Shown in pieces: positions 7,954 through 19,520 of a stretch of 22,481 bases of DNA (its first letter is position 1; each line of letters begins with the position of its first letter). Source of the stretch: Entophlyctis helioformis. Taxonomy: Eukaryota > Chytridiomycota > Chytridiomycetes > Chytridiales > Chytriomycetaceae. Location of the stretch: NCBI GenBank assembly GCA_025526915.1, contig JAHLKH010000300.1, positions 1-22,481 of the forward strand, written 5' to 3'. Under the pieces are notes generated by a model. That model was not told the origin of the DNA. It did not search any database and saw only the letters and a list, made by a program, of their open reading frames with translations. The translations under genes and the position numbers were made by a program.

Positions 7954-10900
7954 TCAGAACAGGGCGAGAGGGGCAAGGAGAGCAGCAACGACCGAGACGA
8001 TCGAGGCAGCCACAGAGCCGGCACCGCTGAGAATGGGCTCTCCCTCGGGTAGATCGTGCTTGTTGTAAATACCGCCGTTGTTGCCATCGCCGTAGATGCT
8101 ATAACCGCCATCTCCAGAGGAGGGAGACGCTGACGGCTGGCCGCCATAGACTGCATTGGTTGTGGAAGCAGGGACACCTGGAGTAGCGGTCACTGTGATG
8201 GTGACGGCAGTTGCGTTGGCATCAACAGTGGCCGTACGAGATGGGTTGGGAGGCGCGATCGTCACGGTGACCACAGCCGAGGCAGACGCGGTCGGGTTGA
8301 CGGGGCCACCAGTGGCAGAGGCAGTCGGTGTAGCAGGGCCAGCAGAGGCAGATGCAGTCGGGTTCACGGGACCATTGGGACCAGCAGTGGCAGACGCGGT
8401 CGGTCCGGTAGGTCCATCAGGGCCAGCAGTGGCAGACGCGGTCGGGCTGACGGGTCCATCAGGGCCAGCAGAGGCAGACGCGGTCGGGCTGACGGGTCCA
8501 TCAGGGCCAGCAGAGGCAGATGCGGTCGGGGTTGACGGGTCCATCAGGGCCAGCAGAGGCAGATGCGGTAGGTCCGGCAGGTCCATCAGGGCCATCAGTG
8601 GCAGACGCGGTCGGGCTGACGGGTCCATCAGGGCCAGCAGAGGCAGACGCGGTAGGTCCGGCAGGTCCATCAGGGCCAGCAGAGGCAGATGCGGTAGGTC
8701 CGGCAGGTCCATCAGGGCCATCAGAGGCAGATGCGGTAGGTCGGCAGGTCCATCAGGGCCAGCAGAGGCAGATGCGGTAGGTCCGGCAGGTCCATCAGGG
8801 CCATCAGAGGCAGATGCGGTAGGTCCGGCAGGTCCATCAGGGCCAGCAGAGGCAGACGCGGTCGGGCTGACGGGTCCATCAGGGCCATCAGTGGCAGACG
8901 CGGTCGGGCTGACGGGTCCATCAGGGCCAGCAGAGGCAGACGCGGTCGGGTTGACGGGTCCATCAGGGCCAGCAGAGGCAGACGCGGTAGGTCCGGCAGG
9001 TCCATCAGGGCCAGCAGAGGCAGATCGGTAGGTCCGACAGGTCCATCAGGGCCAGCAGAGGCAGACGCGGTCGGGCTGACGGGTCCATCAGGGCCATCAG
9101 TGGCAGACGCGGTCGGGTTGACGGGTCCATCAGGGCCAGCAGAGGCAGATGCGGTAGGTCGGCAGGTCCATCAGGGCCAGCAGAGGCAGATGCAGTCGGG
9201 CTGACGGGTCCATCAGGGCCATCAGTGGCAGACGCGGTCGGGCTGACGGGTCCATCAGGGCCAGCAGAGGCAGATGCGGTAGGTCCGGCAGGTCCATCAG
9301 GGCCATCAGTGGCAGACGCGGTCGGGCTGACGGGTCCATCAGGGCCATCAGTGGCAGACGCGGTCGGGTTGACGGGTCCATCAGGGCCAGCAGAGGCAGA
9401 TGCGGTAGGTCCGGCAGGTCCATCAGGGTCATCAGTGGCAGACGCGGTCGGGTTGACGGGTCCATCAGGGCCATCAGTGGCAGACGCGGTCGGGCTGACG
9501 GGTCCATCAGGGCCATCAGTGGCAGATGCGGTCGGGCTGACGGGTCCATCAGGGCCAGCAGAGGCAGACGCGGTCGGGTTGACGGGTCCATCAGGGCAGC
9601 AGAGGCAGATGCGGTAGGTCCGGCAGGTCCATCAGGGCCATCAGTGGCAGATGCGGTCGGGCTGACGGGTCCATCAGGGCCAGCAGAGGCAGATGCGGTA
9701 GGTCCGGCAGGTCCATCAGGGCCAGCAGAGGCAGATGCGGTAGGTCCGGCAGGTCCATCAGGGCCAGCAGAGGCAGACGCGGTCGGGCTGACGGGTCCAT
9801 CAGGGCCAGCAGAGGCAGATGCAGTCGGGCTGACGGGTCCATCAGGGCCAGCAGAGGCAGACGCGGTCGGGCTGACGGGTCCATCAGGGCCATCAGTGGC
9901 AGACGCGGTCGGGTTGACGGGTCCATCAGGGCCATCAGTGGCAGATGCGGTAGGTCCGGCAGGTCCATCAGGGCCAGCAGAGGCAGATGCGGTAGGTCCG
10001 ACAGGTCCATCAGGGCCAGCAGAGGCAGATGCGGTAGGTCCGCAGGTCCATCAGGGCCAGCAGAGGCAGATGCGGTAGGTCCGGCAGGTCCATCAGGGCC
10101 ATCAGTGGCAGACGCGGTCGGGCTGACGGGTCCATCAGGGCCATCAGTGGCAGACGCGGTCGGGCTGACGGGTCCATCAGGGCCATCAGTGGCAGACGCG
10201 GTCGGGCTGACGGGTCCATCAGGGCCATCAGTGGCAGACGCCGGTCGGGTTGACGGGTCCATCAGGGCCATCAGTGGCAGACGCGGTCGGGCTGACGGGT
10301 CCATCAGGGCCATCAGTGGCAGATGCGGTAGGTCCGGCAGGTCCATCAGGGCCAGCAGAGGCAGATGCGGTAGGTCCGGCAGGTCCATCAGGGCCATCAG
10401 TGGCAGACGCGGTCGGGCTGACGGGTCCATCAGGGCCAGCAGAGGCAGATGCGGTAGGTCCGGCAGGTCCATCAGGGCCAGCAGAGGCAGATGCGGTAGG
10501 TCCGGCAGGTCCATCAGGGCCATCAGTGGCAGACGCGGTCGGGTTGACGGGTCCATCAGGGCCATCAGTGGCAGACGCGGTCGGGCTGACGGGTCCATCA
10601 GGGCCATCAGTGGCAGATGCGGTAGGTCCGGCAGGTCCATCAGGGCCAGCAGAGGCAGATGCGGTAGGTCCGGCAGGTCCATCAGGGCCATCAGTGGCAG
10701 ACGCGGTCGGGCTGACGGGTCCATCAGGGCCAGCAGAGGCAGATGCAGTCGGGCTGACGGGTCCATCAGGGCCAGCAGTGGCAGACGCGGTCGGGCTGAC
10801 GGGTCCAGCAGTCGTTGTGGAGGCCCCCGTTGTCGTGCGAGCCACAGAAGTCGTGCGAGCCACAGTTGTCGTCATCGTGGTCGTCTGAGGGAGCGTCGGC

Positions 10901-13603
10901 ACAACACCCTCACCTTTATGCATGCATGCATGCAAGGCAAGGCAAGTATCAGTACCGTGCACTGTCACTGGCCAGCTGCATCCAGTCGCGTCGCACACTT
11001 ACACCGAGGGACTTGGCACAAGGGAGGGAAGTGTTCTGGGTAGCAGACCGCCGTGAACGCGCCCGTGCAGAAGAAGATGGACTTGTCCTTGAACGACTCG
11101 GGGAGCGGGTTGTACAGCTGGTAGTTGTTGTTGAATGCAAACGCCTCGAGCTTCTGGAGGTCACCAATCGACGACGGGATGGTGCCTTGGAGCAGGTTGT
11201 CGTTCAGGTAGCTGTGCATCGCCAGGCCCGGCAAGGCGAGTGTCAGTGGTCGGCTGCCGGCATGGCACTCTGATGCTGGGCCGCCAGGCGTGGCACCACT
11301 TACAGACGCTCAAGCAGCTTGATGTTTCCAAAGAAGGCAGGCACAGGTCCGCTGAGCTGGTTGTCTGACAGATCGACCCAGCGGAGCGTCTGCATGTTGC
11401 CGAGGTACTCGGGGATGATGCCAGTGTACTTGTTGAAGCGAAGCTCGCTGTGGCATGAGCGTGTGCATGAGTGTGTGCATGAGTGTGCGTGCTGATCAGA
11501 GTCGCATGTCGTGCAATCCCGGCCACGATCGGCTGTTCGTGCTGGTCAACTTACAGTTTGGACAGCTTGGACAGCGCGCGGACATCAGGAAGCGAGCCGG
11601 TGAGGCCCTGCTTCTCAAGCAGACTGGCAAGCAGAGAGGCAGAGGGACACAGAGGTAGATGGACACAAACACAAACACAGAGCGACAGATAGTGAGTGGC
11701 ATGCGACAGGGACGGCGCAGCAGACGAGCATGCCACTTACACCTGCGTCACAAAGTCGTCGTCGTCGCACTTTGCGAACCGGTACACGTCTCTGTTGGTG
11801 CAGCAGTCGGACTCGTAGCCAGAGAAGACGGTGGGGAAAGCACCCGCGAGCACGTCGCAGTCCTTGCACTTCTTGGTGATGCCACAGGCCGGGCCAGTGC
11901 GGCCGGCAGGAAGACACATGGCAGTGCCAAGACCAGTGCAGGTCGTGCCGGCCTTGAGAGAGAGCAGAGGGCCGCCAAGGCCGGCATTGCGGGCGAACTT
12001 GAGCGTGTCGAGCTTGGCGAGCGTGTCGGGAATGCGGCCAATGAGCGCGTTGCCTTCGAGCGAGACAGACGTCAGCAGAGGCAGGGCGGTGCCGAGCTCA
12101 GCGGGGATCGTGCCGGTCAGTGCGTTGTTGTCGAGCTGCAGGCTCTTGAGGCTCTTGAGCTTGAAGAGGTCGACTGGGAAGTCGCCCTTGATCTGCTTGT
12201 TGTTGGACAGGTTGATGGCAGTGATCGAGCCAGAGGTATCGCAGGTGATGCCGGGCATGTTGTTGCAGCAGTCGGCCTTGACGGTCACGGCAGGGAACGC
12301 AGCGCTGAGGATGCCGCACTCGGACGGGCCTTGATGGCGGGCAGCCGTCGAATGCGGGGCACAGCAGGTGCATTGAATGGAGCCAGAGTGGTGCCAGAGT
12401 GGTGTCAGAGTGGTGCCAGAGAGCTGTCAGCAAACAAGCGCCATGGGCCGGATGCACAGCCAGCAGCAGGCGTCACTCACAGGCAGCGAGGCTGCAGGAC
12501 ACGCCAGAGTGGCTGGGGCCAAGACAGACATCCGTGGTGGTGCCATTGCAGGAGGCGAGCGTTGCAGTGAAGCCGGTCGGGAACGGGCCTTCGAGGGCCG
12601 GGTTGTCGTCGAACCTGAACGAGCGGAGGGACTTGAGGTCCTTGAGCTCCGACGGGATTGTGCCAGTCAGGAAGTTCGAGGCGACGGATCTGTGCGGCAA
12701 GAAGAGGAGGAAGAGGAGGAGGAGGAGGAGGAAAAGCGGATGGTTCCGCACATGAGACGGGTCCCAGAGCACGTGGTCGATGGATGATGGATGACGATCA
12801 GCATGGCGCGGAGGTTGCCGCAGGTGTGGCAGGACATGGCAGGACATGGCAGGACATGGGCAGGATATGGCAGGACATGGGCAGGACAATGGCAGACGGC
12901 GTTGCTTACAGCGTCTTGAGCTTGGTCAGCTTGGCGAGCGACGCCGGGATGGGGCCAGTGAACTGGTTGCGCGACAGAATGCTGCCAGTGGCAAGCGGTG
13001 GTGCACGGGCAATGACGAGCAAGGGCCATGGTCGATGGCGCAGATGTGTGATGGGGAGCCAGGTTGAACAGACGGGTCAATGGATGCGCCGATTGAGCCG
13101 GCAGACATGTTTCGCGATGTGGCCAGGCGAGGGGCCAGACAAAGGGGGCAGGACTGCCACACGGCGTATACTGGCGAGAACCTACAGAGTGTCCAGCTGC
13201 GAGAACGTCGACAGCTGCTCGGGGATGGGGCCGACAATCTTCTGCTCGTCGAGGTTGCTGGTGGGCGGGAAAGACACGATGGAAGGGCGATGGTGCACAG
13301 CAACGGCGGTCAGTCGGTGGCGGTGGGCACTCGGCTGTGTGTTGGATTGGCCTTTGATGGCTGACCATCACCAGCCGTTGGCTTGGCAATCGTTGGCATG
13401 ACGAGCAGAGGGCACAGGACACAGGGGACACAGATACGGGTGTATGGCATATGCACTTACAGCGTCGTCACAAAACCATTGTCGTCACACTTGACCTCTT
13501 CGGAGAACTTGCAGCAAGACTTGACCGGCGTGAACGTGCCAGGATACAGTGCACGCAGCACCGTGCACTCTGCCGAGACAGCCACTGCCTGCGTGGACGA
13601 CAT
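7954..13603 (-). CDS. Three-module extracellular-type LRR protein with long GPDGP repeat stalk (frame broken in repeats)
   Basis: Nine exons: 13461-13603, 13186-13257, 12910-12981, 12481-12689, 11741-12329, 11555-11623, 11304-11447, 11003-11211, and about 7954-10913. The protein holds three copies of a module made of a Cys-rich header ([11 protein letters not shown]...CC...[22 protein letters not shown]...DCC...[14 protein letters not shown]...DCC...[10 protein letters not shown]), plant-type LRRs ([18 protein letters not shown]) and a Cys-rich cap. Most LRR exons are 69-72 or 144 nt with phase 2 at both ends. Module B lies in one exon, as if its introns were lost. The last exon is a 14-residue repeat stalk ([14 protein letters not shown]) and ends in a Gly/Ser region and a hydrophobic tail ([16 protein letters not shown]) suggesting a GPI anchor. 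As assembled, an extra C near 10239 stops translation at 10228 (about 729 aa); without indels it would be near 1,490 aa. No signal peptide follows the ATG at 13601-13603. The AAAG acceptor at 10914 is weak but phase-consistent. Confidence 0.8.
8340..10815. repeat. 42-bp coding minisatellite, nearly 60 copies
   Basis: Tandem units such as GGTCGGGCTGACGGGTCCAT plus the following 22 bp, encoding 14 residues on the minus strand ([42 protein letters not shown] variants). V-S, V-N and A-G unit types are interspersed, indicating repeated unit shuffling. At least six single-unit length changes of one or two bases are visible (near 8527, 8738, 9030, 9150, 9595, 10038 and 10239). The opposite strand is also open for long stretches and looks collagen-like, but this is a by-product of the repeat. 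Confidence 0.95.
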
Positions 13604-14155
13604 TGGGTTGATGATAGCGAGGGGAGGGTCTAACGCCGTCCCTTTTATTGGCGTTCTGGCGAGACAAGCAAATTTGTGCGACACGGTTGCCACGTTACGC
13701 CGTCGGACAACTCCACCATACGATGGCGATGAAGGGCACATCCGCCGTACTGCGCAATGGGTTGCCGCTTCTGACCAATCATTTGGGCTCGTGTTGGCTA
13801 ACGGCTGCGGCGCACACGATGAATCACATGGAGAACAATCACTCCATCGTTCATCGCCAACGACATCGTTACGACACGTCTTCATCGCCAACGTGTTGCT
13901 GGCAAGGAAGGCGTCACACCCAGCCATTATGGCATCACCTTGGTCAACGCCAGCTCGAGAGTCTCGGGCAAAGCGATGTACATGTGTCTGCCAGCCAGCG
14001 AACAGCACTTCAGCACACAGGAGTGTGGGACACCCACCTATGCGAGACGACGTTGCATGTTGATTCTGGCGTTCCACACTTGGCATCGAGAAATGACATC
14101 ATGGTCTAATGGGTTGCGTTCAACTTTGCAACATTTAAAACTTTTCATGTGAAAT
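13604..14155. other. Intergenic between LRR gene and tRNA
   Basis: 552 bp with AT-richer stretches than the flanking genes. It holds a short direct repeat (TCATCGCCAACG, twice near 13851-13900) and an AT-rich ACATTTAAAACTTTTCATG just upstream of the tRNA. No gene was found on either strand. Confidence 0.5.
13641..13651 (-). promoter_or_regulatory. TATA-like element of the LRR gene
   Basis: On the minus strand CCAATAAAAGG lies about 38-48 bp upstream of the ATG at 13603. Its position suggests a very short 5' UTR and supports this ATG as the first codon. No experimental support. Confidence 0.4.
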
Positions 14156-14228
14156 GGCTCTGTGGCCCAATGGATAGGGCGTTGGACTTCGGATCCAAAG
14201 GCTGGGAGTTCGAGTCTCTCCAGAGTCG
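14156..14228 (+). tRNA. tRNA-Arg(UCG)
   Basis: A 73-nt cloverleaf without intron: acceptor GGCTCTG/CAGAGTC (one G-T pair), D stem GCCC/GGGC with loop AATGGATA, anticodon stem TTGGA/TCCAA with loop CTTCGGA (anticodon TCG, reading CGA), variable loop AGGCT, T stem GGGAG/CTCTC with loop TTCGAGT, discriminator G. It is the only plus-strand gene found. Confidence 0.95.
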
Positions 14229-14235
14229 ATTTTTT
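14229..14235 (+). terminator. RNA polymerase III T-run terminator
   Basis: Six consecutive T (14230-14235) begin two bases after the discriminator base of the tRNA, the usual Pol III stop. Confidence 0.85.
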
Positions 14236-14509
14236 GCTCCCTCTTTTGCTTACTGTGTGTGGTAATGCCTTCCTTTTATCCTCCTCCAACGTAAAACTCT
14301 GACCTTCTCTCCTCGCTGCTCACCTAGTGGCCAAACGCTTTCACGAGCATGACATCTGTGTCTTTGGGACTGGGACTTTTCTTCTTGGAATGAACACCGG
14401 CATTGCCAATAGAAAGCGCAGTGTCATCATTGATACGAGGTGTTTAATGTGAGGCGCAGATGGTAGGTGTGCTACTAATGAGGTTTGGTCTAAAACGAAA
14501 ACGAGTTGA
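14229..14509. other. 3' flank of SLA1-like gene
   Basis: 281 bp between the tRNA and the SLA1-like stop codon, probably containing the 3' UTR. No gene was seen. Confidence 0.5.
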
Positions 14510-17500
14510 TCATTGGAAACCAGATCGGCCCATTGCAAACTGCTGCTGCTGTTGCTGCTGTTGCTGCTGCTGCAAGAGAAGCTGCTGTTGTTGCTGCGGC
14601 GTAAGGCCGGCCATATTCATGCCCATGTTCATCTGTGGGTTGAAGCTGTTGACAGACGCACCTTGCATGCCCATGACACCCATGACACCCATGCCGCCCA
14701 TGCCATTTCCAGCCATTCCCATCATGCCAGCATTGGCTGTGTTGGGTAATCCGCCCATGCCGATGCCCATACCCATGCCCATGCCCATGTTGCCCATGTT
14801 AGGTCCAGCTGCCATGTTGGGACGAATCGTCTGGTTGTTGAACGCGTTGATACCACCAATAGGTTGCACGCCAGCTCCGGTTGATGCGACAAACGCGGGC
14901 GTAGTGGCCTGCATGGTGTTGACGGTGCCCATGCCGCCCATGCCCATGCCCATGTTGCCAAAGGCAGCTTGCCCGGCCTGAGCAGGAAGAGCCATGCCGG
15001 GACGGAACGCAGCAGCAGCATTGTTGTTCATGCCGCCAAAAGCGCCAAACGCTCCGGCCGGCTGATTCATCTGCTGCTGTTGCTGTTGCTGATTCTGCTG
15101 CTGCTGCTGCTGCGCGACAGTGGCGGCACTCTGGTTGAACAGCGACGGAGCGGCGGGATTGACTTCCTTGAATGCTGCGTATCGGTCGTTGGAGGTAATA
15201 GCAGGGCCAGTCGGCGCAGGTCCAAACGGCATCTGCGGCGTTGTGTTCATCCAGTTGGGTCGAACAACGCCGGCCGGTGTCACCATCGTCTGGATGCCTT
15301 GCGCAACGCCGGCACCAGTGCCCATCGCAGGCTGCTGGGCGACTGGACCCGTCGGGACAAAGCGGCCAGATCCACCCGTGTTGGTCGGGATGAGCGGTGC
15401 GGGAAGAGGACGAGCCTGCATGGCCGCAGTCTGAGCCTGGATCGCTGCACGCTGCTGGGCCTGCAGGAGCTGCTGCTGCGCGTTAATCTGCTGCTGCTGT
15501 GCTTGCAACTGCTGTTGCTGCTGAGCGACCTTGAGCATAGCCTGCTGCTCGAGGAGGGCCGCCTGGCGGTTCTGTTCCTGCGCACGCAAAACGGCCTGCT
15601 CGGCACTTGCAATCGTACGCTTGGCCTCTTCCTGCTGCATCTGGATCTTGAGAAGCTGCTCCTGGGTTGCCGCATTGCGGCCAGGGCTTGCCGAGCCACC
15701 CCACGGGTCGCTGCTGTTGCTGGCGCCGGCAGGACCGCCAAAGGCGCCGCCGATGCTTTTGAGACCGAGCGAGCTGGCGGCATTGACTTCCTGTGTAGAC
15801 GGCGGAACATTGAAGCTTGTTGTGGATGCATTCGAGACGTTCGACGTGCGGCGCACGGTGGGCGGACTTATCCGGGACGTGTTGGATGCCTTGAGCAGAT
15901 TTCCGGCCTGCTGAATGGTCGCCATGTTGACCGAGTTGCTTTGGCCGCCAACCGAAGGTTTGCGAGAAGCAGCCGATCCAGCGCCAGGCACGCTGAGGCC
16001 GCTCGAGGTAGCCGTTGAGCCATTGCGAGCCAGCCGGTTTTCCTGGTTCTGCAACTCGCGAGCAAAGGCCTCGTCGGCCTTGATCTGCTCCAAGCTTGCT
16101 GTGGACGACGGCTGGCCAGATGACTGTGCTCTCATGGCCATGCGAGCGTCGAGCATCTGCAGGTTGCGCGCCTGAGCCTCCTTCTCCCGTGCTGCAGTCA
16201 GCTGCTGCGTGGCAGGTGTCAGCGAGGGCAGGTTGGCGGCTTTGCGGATGCGGATGATGTCGCCCTCGGTGATACCCATGGCGCGCAGTGCATCGCGGTC
16301 AAGGTCGGGCAGAATCGTCTGATCCATGTGCTGGTCTGCGAAGCGTCGGCCAAGCGACTCGGCGTCCTTGGATGCGAGGCCGGCCTTGATGAGCCACTCG
16401 CGCCAGTTGAAGCCGTTGTGGGTGAACTCGCTGGCCGACGCGCCAGAGCCACCGGCAAGGTTCATGGTCGAGCCGCCAGTCTTTGGCTTGGGCGGTGCAG
16501 GAGTCGCACCGCTAGCTGCAGCCAGATGCTCGTTTCCAGGAAGTGACTGCACATACTCGACATCCGCCGGGCTCAGCTTCTCGAGAGGCACCGCGATCTT
16601 GACGCCGTTGGATTTGTGCAGCTGCACCTTGCCTTCGCTCAGGCCGACATACGCAGCATCCACCTCAAATGAGCCAGAGCGGTCTTTCCACTTGCGCAGC
16701 TTGGACGGATCGGGCACTGCCAAGCAAACGATCACAGTTTGATAGTGAGCAACAAGCCGATCCACCAATATATCCACTGTCAGCCTACAAACTGCGTACT
16801 CTCGTTTGCCGGCTTGACCTTGGTGTCTTTCGGCGCGCTTGTAACGGGCCGCGATGCAGGAACTTGCGGACGGTCTGGGATGGACGGCGCATTCGACAGA
16901 GGCTTCCTTGCTGCCAGAGCAGCAGCCAGCGTGGGCTGTGCAGGTGGTGCAGGAGCAGGCGGTGCAGGCGGTGCAGACGCAGGTGCAGGAGGTGCAGGAG
17001 GCGGTACGGGCGATGTGACAGCAGCGGGGCGGGTGGGAAGCCTTGGCGGCTCGACCACTGGTGGACGAGCGGCAGCAGCAGCCTGCTCTTGCTTGAGCCG
17101 CTCCTCTTCAGCATGGCGGCGCTCCTCCTCTTCGCGCTTGCGGCGTTGCTGCTCCTCGTCGCGTCTCCGTGCATCCTCCTGTGCCTTGCGGCGCTGGTCT
17201 TCCTCGCGCTGTCGAGCAGCTTCATCAGCACGACGCTGAGCCGCCTCTTCCTCGCGACGGCGTGCTTCGAGAGCAGCATTGTCTGGGCCCTGGTGTGCGG
17301 GAGATGCAGCGCCAGACTGCAGCTCAACATACGTCTTGGGAACAAGACCCTCGGCACCAGGTCTGCCAACGATGCGCACAAGCCACCAGTCGGGATCCGT
17401 ATCGTCCATAACCACGACTTTGTCGTTTTCGCGGATCTGGAGCTCGCCCTCTTCGACCGGGTCGTAGTCGTACAGTGCAAGGGCAGTCTTGACTGGTGCG

Positions 17501-19207
17501 GTTGCCGCGCTGCTGAGAGAAGCAGGCGATGGCGATGGCGGCGGAGGGCGGGCTGCTGCGACAGGCAAAGTGGGTGTCATGGCAGCTGCAATCGGAACAG
17601 GAGCAGCAAATGTTGTCTTGGCGCTGGGCGGCGATCCGCTGACGACATTGCCGTTCTTGGTCTGGATGGATCAACGGACAGATGCTGGTCAGTTGTCTAC
17701 ACAGCGGTTGTAGACAGATCATTAGGACGGCAATCACCTTGTTGAGAACCTGCTCGAGCTCGGCCACAGCGCCATGGACATCGACCTTTTCGCCCTCGTA
17801 GTCCTTGGCATCCTTGCCCTCAAACTCCAGGACAAGCTTGGTCTTCTTGTCCTTATAGCGGGTCAGCTCTTTGATGGGGATTTTCGAGATGATCTCTCGG
17901 GACTGCCTCGCGGCATCGGCAGGAAACGAGTAAGCAGGCAGCTTTGCATCCATGCTTGAAATGAGCTGCTCTGGCGCTCTTGCCACTTACAGGGTCTTCA
18001 ACAAAGTAGATTGCGCCGTCCTGATCGCTGAATCCAAGAAGACCCTTCTTGCTGTTCTTCTTCTTCTTCTTGTCGATCTCAGTCAGCGGGTAGTACTTGA
18101 TGTCGTCAGGGCCGTACATGTGGGCAGCCATGTTCCTGGGTTCAGACTTGGGCTTGACGAATCCAAGGCCGTTGAGGGCGTTCAACAGCTGGTGTTTCTG
18201 CTGCTCGGGCTGGAAGGATGCCTGATCGGGCGAGCCAGAGCGCACCTCGGCTGGAAGCGGCGGCAGTGGTGCCTCTGCAGGCTGGCCATCCAGCGAAGAT
18301 TGCTAGAGAGGATCCATCCGATGCCGTTTGTTGGGCATGGCAGCTTGCGTCAGCACCCAACGCAACAAGATCGCCGTTTGCCTAGCGTGCGGGCAGATCT
18401 GGGCTCATGGGCGGAAGAATCGCAGCGAGCCAGCGCCTGGTGCACCAGGCCATCACAACAAGCACCCACCTCTTCGACGTAGGTGGCGGGGATGAGGCCG
18501 ACGTTGTGGTCCTGCTTGACAAACCACCAGTCTGCATCGACCTTTTCGTAGACCCTGACAAGATCGCCCTCACGGATGGAGATCTCCTCGTCGGTGTTTG
18601 GCTCGTAGTCGTATATTGCGGTGGCCAGGCAGACTGGCGTTGCCTGCCAAATGCCAGGCGTTGGTACAGATAGCGGTTGGCGATGGGCAGGTCGTGCGTC
18701 CGTGCGGAAAGGGCAACGCAGGGCGCAGTCAGCAAGCATGGCTGCATATGATCCGGCAGGCTACTGGCTGCCCATCTCGCTGGCTGCCAAGCTGGCCGGG
18801 CATGCCACTGCCAACACAGCAAAGCACTGTGTGCTGTTCTGCGCTGTGCAAAGCGCCGTGTCTGGCTGGCGGCGCAGACTAGGGCAAGGGCACAGCAGCG
18901 CAGCAGCAGAACAGCCAGGGCTGCGCAGTGGAGCAAGGCGTCTGGCACAAGGGGCAGGCATCGCAGACAGGCATCGCAGTCAGACACGCAGCCTCGGCAG
19001 CGGCCAACGCACCTCTTCGACATAGGACATGGGGATGAGGCCCGAGCGAGCCTCCTGGAAGGCGTCTGCCGGCTTCTCAGTGGCTGCCCACCAGTCCTGG
19101 TCGGTGTCGTCTGTGATGAGCAGGATGTCGCCTTCGCGGATCGACAGCTCTTCGTCTGTCTGGGCGACGTAGTCGAACAGTGCTCGTGCGACTATCTTGC
19201 ACTGCAT
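14510..19207 (-). CDS. SLA1: SLA1-like endocytic actin-patch adaptor (three SH3, SHD1, SAM-like SHD2)
   Basis: Six exons (19013-19207, 18470-18643, 17991-18302, 17738-17941, 16800-17661, 14510-16716; phases 0,0,0,0,1) encode about 1317 aa; yeast Sla1 has 1244. SH3-1 is residues about 4-64 (ARALFDYVAQTDEELSIREG ... DWWAA ... SYVEE), SH3-2 about 66-122 (ATAIYDYEPNTDEEISIREG), and SH3-3 about 353-412 (ALALYDYDPVEEGELQIREN). A conserved region with a lysine run (KKKKKNSKKGLLGFSDQDG) lies between SH3-2 and SH3-3. After SH3-3 come an Arg/Glu-rich coiled coil and a Pro/Ala linker. SHD1 follows at about 584-643 (LRKWKDRSGSFEVDAAYVGL), known in yeast to bind NPFxD cargo signals. SHD2/SAM is at about 680-745 (FNWREWLIKAGLASKDAESL). 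The tail is Gln/Met/Gly-rich with PTG motifs and polyQ, ending in MGRSGFQ. Known role: coupling cargo to Las17/WASP-driven actin assembly. The ATG at 19205-19207 is the only in-frame start before SH3-1. Introns are 369, 167, 49, 76 and 83 nt. Confidence 0.93.
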
Positions 19208-19520
19208 CTGGTCGTTGTGGTCGCTGTGGTTGCTGTGATTGCTGTGGTCGCTGTGGTTGTGGTTGTTGTAAAACGCGGCTGAGGGGTGGGCAATAGGGCG
19301 AGGGAATGCCGGCAGTTGCCGGCAAAATGCCCGACATCCAAACAATTACCAAGAATCATTGAATTAAATTGGACGCGAGAGGCGTCGAATGTAAGGCAGC
19401 ATAACACACGATTGAAGGTTCGAGTCAGCAACCAGCATGGACGACAGGCGGGCGAGGCACATCCAACGAGGGTCTTACCTTCGTAAAGTGACCCTATTGG
19501 TCGATCGGAGGTGCCCCGAT
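19208..19520. other. Gap between Fanzor-like stop and SLA1-like start; candidate guide-RNA/element-end region
   Basis: 313 bp. Next to the SLA1-like start is a 9-bp repeat of the CTGTGGTTG type (about 19210-19268), probably in the 5' UTR. There is a 5-bp hairpin GACGC-GAGAG-GCGTC at 19372-19386, and a stem ATCGG...CCGAT at 19504-19520 directly abutting the Fanzor-like stop codon. In known Fanzor loci the guide RNA derives from sequence at and beyond the 3' end of the gene, so this is where it would be expected. Nothing in the sequence proves it. Confidence 0.3.

Noticed and set aside
8340..10815. Repeat array considered as CRISPR or a satellite unrelated to coding
   Set aside because: Units are contiguous without spacers, are a multiple of three, and encode a protein stalk in frame with a conserved C-terminus.
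8156..11043. Long plus-strand frames rich in Gly-Pro ([14 protein letters not shown]), collagen-like
   Set aside because: They are the antisense reading of the 42-bp minisatellite. The minus strand has the spliced LRR protein leading into the stalk and a hydrophobic tail, while the plus strand has no domain or start context.
13383..14063. Plus-strand 226-residue open frame upstream of the tRNA
   Set aside because: It overlaps LRR exon 1 antisense and has no recognisable family or composition signal.
14969..16018. Plus-strand frame rich in Leu/Arg
   Set aside because: It is antisense to the Gln-rich part of the SLA1-like last exon; CAG repeats read as leucine.
19411..19430. GGTTCGAGTC resembling a tRNA B box
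   Set aside because: No T stem, anticodon arm or acceptor stem can be built around it.
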